This document shows positions 1-7,887 of a DNA stretch of 9,391 nt, piece after piece. Positions within the stretch are counted from its first letter, which is position 1. The number at the start of each line of letters is the position of its first letter. The DNA is from Clostridiales bacterium UBA3277 (lineage in GTDB: Bacteria; Bacillota; Clostridia; Oscillospirales; Oscillospiraceae): contig DETX01000068.1 in the NCBI GenBank assembly GCA_002362145.1, positions 546 to 9,936 of the forward strand, written 5' to 3'. The notes below the pieces were generated by a model that made no database searches, was not told where the DNA came from, and saw nothing but the letters and a program-made list of their open reading frames with translations. The position numbers and the translations under genes are program-made.

Positions 1-300
1 GCTCCGGCAGTCGCAGGCCCGGACACCGAAAACCACAAAGGGAGCCACGTCCTCCCGGTTTTCCTGAATGGAGACGGTCTTTCCCTCCCGCCGGAAGGAC
101 ACCAGGTTTTCCACCTGGGGGAAGAACAGATCCTTGGCGCTGCGGGCGGTGTTCAGCCTGGGGCTGAGGGCCATACCCGCTTCCCAGGGGGTGAATTTGC
201 CCTGGCCGGAGGCATCGTCTGCGGGGATGTACAGCTTTCTGTCCCCGGCAATGGCGGCAAACAGGGCGTTCAGAGAGGATAAGGGCAGCTTTTTCATCAT
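1..300 (-). CDS. AsrA-like 4Fe-4S protein of the Flx/Hdr module (partial, C-terminus beyond left edge)
   Basis: Only the first 100 residues are present; the frame stays open to the window edge. Near the end is a VFGVRACDC segment (about residues 89-97), like the 'FGVRpCD' motif of the AsrA-type iron-sulfur proteins found beside anaerobic sulfite reductases, hydrogenases and Flx/Hdr clusters. The 4Fe-4S motifs expected further downstream lie outside the window. The start is ATG at 300-298, overlapping the upstream stop by 4 nt (ATGA), with GGAGG six nt upstream; a second in-frame ATG follows immediately. By family and position it should relay electrons between an NAD(P)H/FAD subunit and the MvhD/HdrA part of a cytoplasmic complex (FlxC-like role). 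The family call is good; the exact role is inferred. Confidence 0.72.
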   Translation of the reverse strand, partial: MMKKLPLSSLNALFAAIAGDRKLYIPADDASGQGKFTPWEAGMALSPRLNTARSAKDLFFPQVENLVSFRREGKTVSIQENREDVAPFVVFGVRACDCRS

Positions 301-1271
301 GCGTTCCCTCCCCGTGTGTAGATGACGGAGGGCTCGCAGTCCCCCTGGGTGAAGTCCGTCAGAGGGGACTTGCTCTCCATGTCCGCCCCGGCCTGATAGG
401 GCCCGTACAGCTCGTTGATGTCCTTGATGAACTTCCGGTTGAGCAGGTGCAGAGGGATGTGCTGGGGGCAGACCCGGCTGCATTCGCCGCAGTCGGTGCA
501 GCGCCCGGCCACATGGAAGGCCCGGATGATGTGGAACAGATTCTCCTCGAAGGAGGCCGCAGCGGCCTTGTTCCGGAGGCCGGAGGCGGCGTTGTCGAAA
601 ACGCACTTTTCGCAGGAGCAGGCGGGGCACACATTCCGGCAGGCGTTGCAGCGGATGCACCGGCTCAGCTCCTGACGCCAGAAGGCGAACCGTTCCTCCG
701 GAGACATTGCCTCCAATTCCTCCACCTGACGGAACCGGTCAGAGGAAATCTCCTCCCCCTGTTCGCCGATGATTTCATCGTACACCACAATCTTTTTGCT
801 CTTGCAGACCCGGCACCGTTCCAGCAGCGCGTCCTGCCGGGGCAGAGCCGTTTCCCCGTAGAGGGTCTCAACGACCAGGTTCTCCCCGTCCTCCCGGATG
901 CCGGTGACGCCCTGGCACCCGGCGGCCCGGATGGACTCCATGTCGCACATTCCGTCGCAGGGGATGCCTACGATGTACACGTTCTCCCGGAGGATTCGGT
1001 GCTCCTTCAAAAGCTGCTGGAAGGAGTAGCTGTCGCAGGGCTTTAAGAATACCGCCGTCTTTCCCTCTCTCCGGGACTGTTGGATGCAGTATTTGCTCAA
1101 ATTCGCCCCGGAGAAGGGGGAGAAAACAAAGTCCTTCTCGATTTCTTCCTTACTTTCAAACACCGCCGGGGTCAGATCGTAGAAAAATTCGCCCGTTTTC
1201 CAGCCCAGCACCCGATTGACGGTACCGCTTTCCAGCAGGGAGACGGCCTTTTCTTTTAATCGTTCCTGCAT
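297..1271 (-). CDS. Two-[4Fe-4S] electron-transfer protein with F420-hydrogenase-beta-like N-terminus (FlxB-like)
   Basis: This 324-residue soluble protein has two parts. Residues about 60-170 carry spaced cysteines typical of the coenzyme F420 hydrogenase/dehydrogenase beta family: KPCD at 78-80, C105, C109, C119 and a CRVC pair at 153-156 followed by a YDEIIGE stretch. The C-terminal third holds two classical ferredoxin motifs, C205-C208-C211-C215 and C258-C261-C264-C268. Three further cysteines (C218, C220, C223) follow the first motif. It starts at 1271 with GGAGG seven nt upstream, overlaps the end of the mvhD-like gene by 16 nt, and its stop overlaps the next start by 4 nt, so translation is probably coupled. 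In Flx-Hdr clusters such a protein joins the NAD(P)H-oxidising subunit to MvhD/HdrA. The fold call is secure; the partner assignment rests on gene order. Confidence 0.8.
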   Translation of the reverse strand: MQERLKEKAVSLLESGTVNRVLGWKTGEFFYDLTPAVFESKEEIEKDFVFSPFSGANLSKYCIQQSRREGKTAVFLKPCDSYSFQQLLKEHRILRENVYIVGIPCDGMCDMESIRAAGCQGVTGIREDGENLVVETLYGETALPRQDALLERCRVCKSKKIVVYDEIIGEQGEEISSDRFRQVEELEAMSPEERFAFWRQELSRCIRCNACRNVCPACSCEKCVFDNAASGLRNKAAAASFEENLFHIIRAFHVAGRCTDCGECSRVCPQHIPLHLLNRKFIKDINELYGPYQAGADMESKSPLTDFTQGDCEPSVIYTRGGNA

Positions 1272-1696
1272 CGTAAATCCTCCAATCTCCGGTTGGGGCC
1301 CAGGTTCGTGACGGTCTGCACAAAATCGTTCATGGTGGCGGCGAACTTAGCCCCCTCGGCGGCGGAGACCCACTCCACCCGGGTGCGCTCCTTCTCAATG
1401 CCTAAGTAGTCCAGCATGGAGAAGAGCAGGGTCATTCTCCGGCGGGCGTAGTAATTGCCGGTGGTGTAGTGGCAGTCCCCGGGGTGGCAGCCGCAGAGGA
1501 TCACCCCGTCCGCCCCCCGCTGGAAAGCCCGCAGAACAAAAATGGGATTTAAGCGGCAGGAGCAGGGGATGCGGATGATTTTCACATGGGCGGGGTATTG
1601 CAGCCGGTTGGTGCCGGCCAGGTCCGCCCCTGCGTAGGAACACCAGTTGCAGCAGAATGCCACAATGGTGGGCTGAAATTGTTCGTTTACCGGCAT
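1256..1696 (-). CDS. mvhD: MvhD/FlxD-type [2Fe-2S] protein that docks on HdrA
   Basis: A 146-residue protein of the methyl-viologen-hydrogenase delta family. The N-terminal block has C15, C16 and C19 in the CCNWCSYAGAD motif; then come C45 and C47, and the GCHPGDCHY block with C68, C70 and C75. In methanogens MvhD passes electrons from the hydrogenase to HdrA through a [2Fe-2S] cluster; in bacterial Flx-Hdr clusters it does the same from an NADH module. The length fits the stand-alone family. GGAGG lies 10 nt upstream of the ATG inside the end of hdrA, and the two genes overlap by 10 nt. C47, directly after the conserved PCS, stands where Gly is the usual residue as I recall the family (CSGR), and C68 is a second extra cysteine. 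Function is well supported by sequence and by position immediately after hdrA. Confidence 0.9.
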   Translation of the reverse strand: MPVNEQFQPTIVAFCCNWCSYAGADLAGTNRLQYPAHVKIIRIPCSCRLNPIFVLRAFQRGADGVILCGCHPGDCHYTTGNYYARRRMTLLFSMLDYLGIEKERTRVEWVSAAEGAKFAATMNDFVQTVTNLGPNRRLEDLRCRND

Positions 1697-3675
1697 ATGG
1701 CATCCACCTCCGCCATGATTTGTTGATTGGAGAAGCCCTTAAGGTCCATGGCCCCCGAGGGACAAGCCACGGTGCAGGCGCCGCAGCCCTGGCAGACGGC
1801 GGGGTTCACCTGGGCCACCCGGCGAAGAACCGTGGTGCGGCCCGGCCCCCGGAAGGGCTTGTCGATGTAGGTGATAGCGCCGTAGGGGCAGACCTTCTCA
1901 CAGGAGGAGCAGCCGTTGCACATCAGTTCATCCGGCTGAGCGGTGCAGGGGTTGCAGACCAGGCTGTCCTTACACAGCAGGCCGATGACCTTGGCTGCGG
2001 CGGCGCTGGCCTGAGCCACGGTTTCGGGAATGTCCTTGGGCCCTTGACATGCGCCGGAGAGGAAGATTCCCGCCGTGGGGCTCTCCACGGGCCGCAGCTT
2101 GGGGTGGGCCTCGGTGAAAAAGTCGTTGGTGTCCATAGAGGCGGTGAGCATGGTGGCCAGAGGCCTTGCGCTCTTGTCCGGCTCGATGGCCGCCGCCAGC
2201 ACCACCATGTCCGCGTCGATATGGAGCTGGCGTCCCCCCAGCAGGTCGGAGGCCTGGACCTTTAATTTCCCGTCCTGGGGCACCACCTTGCCCACCATGC
2301 CCTTAATGTAGTGGACGCCGTATTCCTCCACCGCCCGGCGGTAGAACTCGTCGAAGTTTTTGCCCGGGGTGCGGACGTCGATGTAGAATACGTACACCTC
2401 GGTGTCCGGGTACTTCTCCCGGCAGAGCATGGCGTGCTTGGCGGTGTACATGCAGCAGATTTTGGAGCAGTAGGACTTGCCCCGGGAGTCGTCGCACCGG
2501 GAGCCCACGCACTGGACAAAGACGATGGTGTGGGGATGTTTCCCGTCGGAGGGCCGCAGCAGGGTGCCGCCGGTGGGGCCAGCGGCGTTCATCAGCCGCT
2601 CAAATTCCAGAGAGGTCACTACGTCGGGACTCTGGGAGTAGGCGAACTCGTCGTACTTGTCCAGCTTGATGGGCTCAAAGCCGGTAGCCACTACGATTGC
2701 GCCATAGTCCTCTTCCACGTAGGAATCCTTCTGTTTGTAGTCGATAGCCCCGGCGGTGCAGACCTTGGAGCAGACGCCGCACTTGCCGCTTTTCAGCATG
2801 GTGCAGTAGGCGGCGTCAATGGTGGCGATTTTGGGCACCGCCTGGGCGAAGGGGATGTAGATGGCCCGGCGGTTGTCTAATCCTAAGTTAAATTCGTTGG
2901 GCACCTTCTTCTGGGGGCACTTTTCCGTGCACGCTCCGCAGCCGGTGCATTTTTCTTCGTCCACGTACCGGGCCTTCTTCCGGATGGTCACGTGGAAATT
3001 GCCCACGAAGCCCTTCACCGCCTGGACCTCGCTGTAGGAGAAGATGCGGATATTTTCATTCTGGGCGGCGTCCACCATTTTCGGGGTCAGAATGCAGGCG
3101 GCGCAGTCCAGAGTGGGAAAGGTCTTGTCAATCTGGGTCATTTTTCCGCCGATGGTGGGCTTTTTTTCCACGATGTCCACGGGAAAGCCCGCCTCGGCGA
3201 TGTCCAGAGCCGTCTGAATCCCCGCGATGCCGCCGCCGATGACCAGGGCCCGCTTCTTTACGGGGCTGGTTCCGGCGGTAAGGGGGGCGTTCAGCTGGAC
3301 CTTGGCGATGGCCGCCCGGCCTAAAATCACCGCCTTTTCCGTGGCGGAATCCTTATCCTTGTGAATCCAGGAGCACTGCTCCCGGATGTTGGCGATTTCC
3401 AGCAGATAGGGGTTTAAGCCCGCCTTTTCCACGGTTTTCCGGAAGGTATTTTCGTGCATCCGGGGAGAGCAGGAGCAGATCACCACGCCGCTTAAATTAT
3501 GCTCCCGGATGGCGTCCTGGATCAGCTCCTGGCCCGCCTGGGAGCACATATATTGGTAGTCTGTGGAGAAAACCACGCCGGGCTCGTTTCCTAAGACCTG
3601 GGCCACCCGGTGGACATCCACCGTGGCGGCAATGTTAGAGCCGCACCAGCAGACGAATACGCCGATTCTTGCCAT
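1687..3675 (-). CDS. hdrA: HdrA-like flavoprotein, four ferredoxin-type Fe-S motifs (CoB-CoM heterodisulfide reductase subunit A family)
   Basis: A 662-residue protein, usual length for HdrA, with domains in the expected order. The N-terminal thioredoxin-reductase-like region has C9/C11 and C68/C70 (CSCSPRMHE). A Rossmann FAD motif GGGIAG spans 147-152, followed by IGGKMTQIDKTFPTLDCAAC near 175-194. The first 4Fe-4S motif is C243-C246-C249-C253. A second set is C291, C299, C302 and C306. A cysteine-rich HdrA insert (VGSRCDD...CSKICCMY) lies near 390-410. Two C-terminal ferredoxin motifs are C586-C589-C592-C596 and C628-C631-C634-C638. HdrA carries the bifurcating FAD that splits electron pairs between ferredoxin and the HdrB-bound disulfide site. 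It begins 10 nt after hdrC with GAGGGAAGG upstream. The electron source here is probably NADH through the downstream Flx-like subunits; the acceptor is unknown. Confidence 0.95.
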   Translation of the reverse strand: MARIGVFVCWCGSNIAATVDVHRVAQVLGNEPGVVFSTDYQYMCSQAGQELIQDAIREHNLSGVVICSCSPRMHENTFRKTVEKAGLNPYLLEIANIREQCSWIHKDKDSATEKAVILGRAAIAKVQLNAPLTAGTSPVKKRALVIGGGIAGIQTALDIAEAGFPVDIVEKKPTIGGKMTQIDKTFPTLDCAACILTPKMVDAAQNENIRIFSYSEVQAVKGFVGNFHVTIRKKARYVDEEKCTGCGACTEKCPQKKVPNEFNLGLDNRRAIYIPFAQAVPKIATIDAAYCTMLKSGKCGVCSKVCTAGAIDYKQKDSYVEEDYGAIVVATGFEPIKLDKYDEFAYSQSPDVVTSLEFERLMNAAGPTGGTLLRPSDGKHPHTIVFVQCVGSRCDDSRGKSYCSKICCMYTAKHAMLCREKYPDTEVYVFYIDVRTPGKNFDEFYRRAVEEYGVHYIKGMVGKVVPQDGKLKVQASDLLGGRQLHIDADMVVLAAAIEPDKSARPLATMLTASMDTNDFFTEAHPKLRPVESPTAGIFLSGACQGPKDIPETVAQASAAAAKVIGLLCKDSLVCNPCTAQPDELMCNGCSSCEKVCPYGAITYIDKPFRGPGRTTVLRRVAQVNPAVCQGCGACTVACPSGAMDLKGFSNQQIMAEVDAICR

Positions 3676-3685
3676 GGGCCTTCCC

Positions 3686-4063
3686 TCACTTTCTGTATTT
3701 TCTCAGGGCGCTGGTGATGGCCTGCTGGGGCAGGCGCTCTTCCAGCAGCCCCGGCACCGCGTCGGGCTTCATATGGTCGCCGCCCTGCTGCCGGAGCACC
3801 GCCAGGCGGACGGCCTCGATGAGCTTCGCCGGTTCCACGCTTCTGGGGCACCGCTCCACGCAGGCAAAGCAGCTCAGGCACCGGTAGATGCCTCTGGACC
3901 TCATCAGCTCTTCAATTCTGCCATTTTCCACCATGTCCACAAACTGGTGGGGGTGGAATTCCATCTCATCGTAGGCCGGGCAGGAGGCGGTGCACTTGCC
4001 GCACTTCATGCATTTTCTGGGGTTCACCCCGGAAATGCGGCGGATGGTTTCCGTATCAATCAT
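3686..4063 (-). CDS. hdrC: HdrC-like two-[4Fe-4S] subunit
   Basis: A 125-residue protein with two ferredoxin motifs, C18-C21-C24-C28 (KCMKCGKCTASCP) and C62-C65-C68-C72 (RCLSCFACVERCP), the hallmark of HdrC. It carries electrons from HdrA to the catalytic HdrB. The reading frame is open for another 72 codons upstream, but ATG at 4063 is the right start: it has AAAGGAGG seven nt upstream and overlaps the hdrB stop by 4 nt (ATGA), while everything upstream lies over hdrB. The protein has no membrane segment, consistent with a soluble HdrABC rather than membrane HdrDE. Order hdrB-hdrC-hdrA and coupled translation support a stoichiometric complex. Confidence 0.93.
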   Translation of the reverse strand: MIDTETIRRISGVNPRKCMKCGKCTASCPAYDEMEFHPHQFVDMVENGRIEELMRSRGIYRCLSCFACVERCPRSVEPAKLIEAVRLAVLRQQGGDHMKPDAVPGLLEERLPQQAITSALRKYRK

Positions 4064-4851
4064 ACCTGCGCCTCCTTTACGCCCAGAGCCTGGGCCAGAA
4101 GCTCTGTAAAGTAGTGGACAGGAAGCCCGTCCCGGGCGTTTTCCTGCAAATTGTACATACACAAAGGACAGGCGGTGATGAGCATTTCGGCCCCCTGGGC
4201 CCGGGCGTTTTCCATAATTTTGTCCACCTGCTTTGCGGCGAAGGCCTTGTCTTCCAATGTGCAGTAGCCGCCGCAGCATTCATTCCGCCGGGCGTAGATC
4301 ACCGGCTCCGCCCCCAGGGCCCGGAGGAAGTCCTCCATAATCCGGGGGTTTTCCGGATCGTCGAAGGCCAGCTCCTTGCTGGGCCGCAGAAGCAGACAGC
4401 CGTAGTAGGCGCCGATTTTCTTCCCGGTGAGGGGCTTTACCACCTTTTTTGCCAGGTTCTCAAAGCCCACCCGGTCCCGGAGAACTTCCAGATAGTGAAG
4501 TACGTTGGTCTCCCCGGCGTAGGGGGTCTCGAGATTTAAGTACCGGGCCACCCGGTCCCGGATAACCGCGTTGTTTCTCATGTCGCCGTTGACCCGCTTG
4601 ATCACATGGTGGCAGGCGGAGCACAGCGTCACCAGCTCCTGGCCCCGCTCCCCGGCGGCCATCAGGGCCCGGACGGAGGAGAGCCGGGGGGCGATTTCGT
4701 CCCTCGCCATGGGGTACACCGCGCCGCAGCACTGCCACTGGGGAAGCTCTTCCAGGGTAAAACCCAGTTTTTCCGCCGCCGCCCGGCCCCAGATATCTAA
4801 GTTTTTCCCCCTGGTTTTCAGGGTGCAGCCCGGGAAATAGGAATATGTCAT
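4060..4851 (-). CDS. hdrB: HdrB-like catalytic subunit with two complete CCG domains
   Basis: A 263-residue protein with two full CX(31-39)CCX(34)CXXC cysteine-rich (CCG) domains: C9, C41-C42, C77, C80 and C152, C192-C193, C228, C231. In HdrB these bind the two non-cubane [4Fe-4S] clusters that cleave a disulfide such as CoM-S-S-CoB. Because all ten ligands are kept, disulfide reductase chemistry is plausible, but the natural disulfide is not predictable from this window. AGGAG sits seven nt upstream of the ATG, and the gene follows fumC after a 24-nt gap with no terminator, so it belongs to the same transcript. CCG domains also occur in glycolate oxidase GlcF, succinate:quinone reductase SdhE and thiol:fumarate reductase TfrB, but the hdrC and hdrA neighbours settle the assignment. 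Confidence 0.94.
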   Translation of the reverse strand: MTYSYFPGCTLKTRGKNLDIWGRAAAEKLGFTLEELPQWQCCGAVYPMARDEIAPRLSSVRALMAAGERGQELVTLCSACHHVIKRVNGDMRNNAVIRDRVARYLNLETPYAGETNVLHYLEVLRDRVGFENLAKKVVKPLTGKKIGAYYGCLLLRPSKELAFDDPENPRIMEDFLRALGAEPVIYARRNECCGGYCTLEDKAFAAKQVDKIMENARAQGAEMLITACPLCMYNLQENARDGLPVHYFTELLAQALGVKEAQV

Positions 4852-4875
4852 GGCTTATCTCCTAATCTAGAAATC

Positions 4876-6252
<1,377 letters not shown>

Positions 6253-6254
6253 GG

Positions 6255-7199
6255 TCATACCTCCAATCCCGCGATGATTTCTTTCAGCTTGTTGGCGCTG
6301 ACGCGCAGCTTGTCAACCTCCGCGTCGGTGAGGTGGTTCAGGATCTTGCCCCGGACGCCGGTGTTGTCCACCAGGTTCAAGGTGGACAGGCACACGTCGG
6401 AGATGCCGTACTCCCCGTGCATCATGGTGGAGACGGTGAGGGCGGTGCCGGCGGTGGACTGGATGCACTTGCACAGGTGGCACACGGACATGGCCACGGC
6501 GTAGAAGGTGGCCCCCTTGGCCTTGATGACCTGGGCCCCGGAGGTCTTTACGTACTGCTCCACCTCGTGGTAGTCCTGGCTCCAATCGATCCGGTCCCGG
6601 TCGGGGGAGTTATAGCGGTAGGAGTCAATGTGGTTGTTGGCGATGTGCACCAGGGACCAGGGCACGAAGGAGGAGTCCCCGTGCTCACCGTAGACATGGG
6701 CGTGGACGTTCTTGGGGCTGATGCGGAACCGCTTTGCCAGCTCCGACTGCAGACGGCTGGTGTCCAAAATGGTGCCGGAGCCGATGATCTGATTTTCCGG
6801 CAGGCCGGAAATCTTGTGGAACACGTAGGTCAGGATGTCCACGGGATTGGAGACCAGAACATAGACGGCCTTGGGCGCCGCGGGGACGATCTTGCCGGTG
6901 ATCTCCTTGAGGATATCCACGTTGGTCTGGGCCAGCTCCAGCCGGGACTGTCCGGCCTTCCGGGGCAGGCCCGAGGTGATGATGACGATGTCGGAGTCCC
7001 AGGCGTCCTCGTAGGCGCCGGAGCGGACCACGGCGGGAGAGCAGAAGGGAGCGCCCTGGTAGATGTCCATGGCCTCGCCGAAGGCCTTCTCCTGGTTGAT
7101 GTCGATGAGGAGAATCTCCGAGGCGATGCCCTGGATCATCAGGTCGTTGGCGATGGTGGAACCGACGCTGCCCGCGCCGATCACGGTGATTTTACTCAT
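6255..7199 (-). CDS. mdh: LDH/MDH-family NAD-dependent dehydrogenase, predicted malate-specific
   Basis: A 314-residue member of the L-lactate/malate dehydrogenase family. The NAD-binding GAGSVG is at 8-13 with an acidic D33 after the second strand, favouring NAD over NADP. Catalytic residues are R86 in the mobile loop, N118, D146, R149 and H173 in GEHGD. The loop reads [10 protein letters not shown] (77-86). The residue six before the catalytic arginine, Gln in lactate and Arg in malate dehydrogenases, is R80, so oxaloacetate/malate is predicted. The rest of the protein is LDH-like (LDTSRL, and T231 where LDH has Thr246), so automatic labels may say lactate dehydrogenase. The adjoining fumC supports the malate reading. 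ATG 7199 has AGGAG 9 nt upstream; an upstream in-frame GTG (7205) is only 3 nt away and less likely. Confidence 0.88.
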   Translation of the reverse strand: MSKITVIGAGSVGSTIANDLMIQGIASEILLIDINQEKAFGEAMDIYQGAPFCSPAVVRSGAYEDAWDSDIVIITSGLPRKAGQSRLELAQTNVDILKEITGKIVPAAPKAVYVLVSNPVDILTYVFHKISGLPENQIIGSGTILDTSRLQSELAKRFRISPKNVHAHVYGEHGDSSFVPWSLVHIANNHIDSYRYNSPDRDRIDWSQDYHEVEQYVKTSGAQVIKAKGATFYAVAMSVCHLCKCIQSTAGTALTVSTMMHGEYGISDVCLSTLNLVDNTGVRGKILNHLTDAEVDKLRVSANKLKEIIAGLEV

Positions 7200-7219
7200 A
7201 GTCACACACTCCTTTTTCG

Positions 7220-7525
7220 TTATGCCTTTTCGGCCAGCTTATCCAGATGAACGTTGCGGAAGTAGACGGCGATGTTGGCGCACATCATCACAAGGTTTAC
7301 GATGTAGATGGTCAGAAGATACCAGCTGGGGTCCGGCAGATCAGGACTGGCCAGGGCGATGAGCTTGGCGGTGACCCCCGCCACATAGCCGAACCAGATG
7401 AGCAGCAAAAAGGACAGGCTCATGCTCTTGGCGCTGCGCAGCTTGTAGTTTTTCACCAGGTTGATGGGCCAGGAGAAGCCGAAGCAGATGAGCATAACGG
7501 TTTCCAGGATCTGTACGATGTTCAT
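7220..7525 (-). CDS. Small PQ-loop/SemiSWEET-like membrane protein, first gene of the operon
   Basis: A 101-residue protein with three predicted membrane helices (about 5-21, 36-57 and 66-88) and a charged C-terminus. Between helices 1 and 2 is SWPINLVKNYKLRSAKSMSLSF (about 18-39), which follows the SemiSWEET/PQ-loop pattern (P-x-x-x-K-x-x-K-S-x-x-x-S-L) but has WP where PQ is typical. Bacterial SemiSWEETs are three-helix proteins of about 85-100 residues that dimerise to carry small solutes, so the size and topology fit. The substrate is unknown; the dehydrogenase and fumarase behind it hint at an organic acid, but this is a guess. The gene ends 20 nt before mdh. No good ribosome site precedes ATG 7525; the nearest, AAAGGAG, is about 30 nt upstream in front of an out-of-frame ATG. 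The family call is moderate. Confidence 0.68.
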   Translation of the reverse strand: MNIVQILETVMLICFGFSWPINLVKNYKLRSAKSMSLSFLLLIWFGYVAGVTAKLIALASPDLPDPSWYLLTIYIVNLVMMCANIAVYFRNVHLDKLAEKA

Positions 7526-7590
7526 GGGTGATGTTGCACGGCCCGGGGGCCATGCGCTCCTTTCCGTATGGATTGAGATTCCGTTTTATT

Positions 7591-7613
7591 TTAAGGCCGG
7601 GCACCGGTCTTAA
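7591..7613. repeat. Inverted repeat/hairpin in the operon leader
   Basis: TTAAGGCCGG (7591-7600), a GCA loop and CCGGTCTTAA (7604-7613) form 10-base arms with one imperfect position (G·U in plus-strand RNA, A/C mismatch in minus-strand RNA). It lies in the transcribed leader between the promoter and the PQ-loop gene. Neither strand shows a T-tract directly after the stem, so it does not look like an intrinsic terminator. It could be an RNA stem affecting leader stability or a second protein-binding site. Confidence 0.5.
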
Positions 7614-7643
7614 TGACAGAAATGGGGGCGGCGGGGACTGACC

Positions 7644-7681
7644 AATATCGATCTTTTTGAATCGATATTCATTTATCGATT
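7644..7681. promoter_or_regulatory. Probable operator: three ATCGAT half-sites at exact 14-bp spacing
   Basis: ATCGAT occurs at 7647-7652, 7661-7666 and 7675-7680, exactly 14 bp apart. The flanks extend these into two overlapping perfect inverted repeats that share the middle half-site: AATATCGAT-8 nt-ATCGATATT (7644-7669) and AATCGATA-6 nt-TATCGATT (7660-7681). The array begins four bases beyond the -10 box and covers the predicted start and the first 30-odd transcribed bases, a typical place for repressor binding. The symmetry suggests a dimeric or cooperating regulator. The motif does not match the Rex, FNR/Crp or HcpR consensus patterns I know, so no regulator is named. Confidence 0.72.
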
Positions 7682-7684
7682 ACT

Positions 7685-7712
7685 ATTATACTCCAATATG
7701 GCCTGTTGTCAA
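7685..7712 (-). promoter_or_regulatory. Sigma-A-type promoter of the mdh-fumC-hdr operon
   Basis: Read on the minus strand, a perfect -35 hexamer TTGACA (7712-7707) and a perfect -10 hexamer TATAAT (7690-7685) are separated by 16 nt. Transcription should start near 7678, giving a leader of about 150 nt before the PQ-loop gene. No other comparable promoter is seen before the left edge, and gene spacing is tight, so this is probably the main promoter of the whole nine-gene unit. Its strength and the operator-like repeats over the start site suggest an intrinsically strong promoter that is held down by a repressor. Confidence 0.87.
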
Positions 7713-7859
7713 GGGAAATTTAGGCAGGACGGCCCATTATTGCGAATTTTTTCGTGCCGGAAGAGAATGCGGTTTCCTGGATGGCCCGGGGCTTGGATAT
7801 GGTTGGTACAGCTTTGTACAAAACAGACAAGGAAAGACAAGAACCTGCATTTGCGGCTA

Positions 7860-7887
7860 TTGAAATGTACAAGAATTTTGATATACT
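7860..7887 (+). promoter_or_regulatory. Extended -10 promoter of the GH94 phosphorylase gene
   Basis: TTGAAA (7860-7865), 16 nt, then TATACT (7882-7887) preceded by TG at the extended -10 position (TGaTATACT). The expected start near 7894 gives a leader of about 30 nt ending in AGGAGG (7912-7917), eight nt before the ATG. A TGTACA at 7866-7871 lies in the spacer and repeats TTGTACAA at 7814-7821, so a regulator could bind there, but two short sites are weak evidence. Confidence 0.6.

Noticed and set aside
447..1046. Plus-strand open frame of 199 codons opposite the FlxB-like gene
   Set aside because: Antisense shadow of a gene with intact ferredoxin motifs; no ribosome site or family resemblance.
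4064..4279. A longer hdrC start upstream of 4063
   Set aside because: The extra residues lie entirely over hdrB in another frame, whereas ATG 4063 has an ideal ribosome site and an ATGA junction.
6333..7250. Plus-strand open frame of 305 codons opposite the dehydrogenase gene
   Set aside because: Composition dominated by Gly, Val, Asp and His with no recognisable domain; it is the shadow of the dehydrogenase gene.
7591..7613. Intrinsic terminator
   Set aside because: A stem is present, but neither strand has the required T-run after it, and it lies between divergent genes where no transcript needs to end.
7644..7681. Known Rex, FNR/Crp or HcpR binding site
   Set aside because: The half-site ATCGAT and the 14-bp phasing do not fit TTGTGA-N-TCACAA-type or TTGAT-N4-ATCAA sites, so naming one of these regulators would be guesswork.
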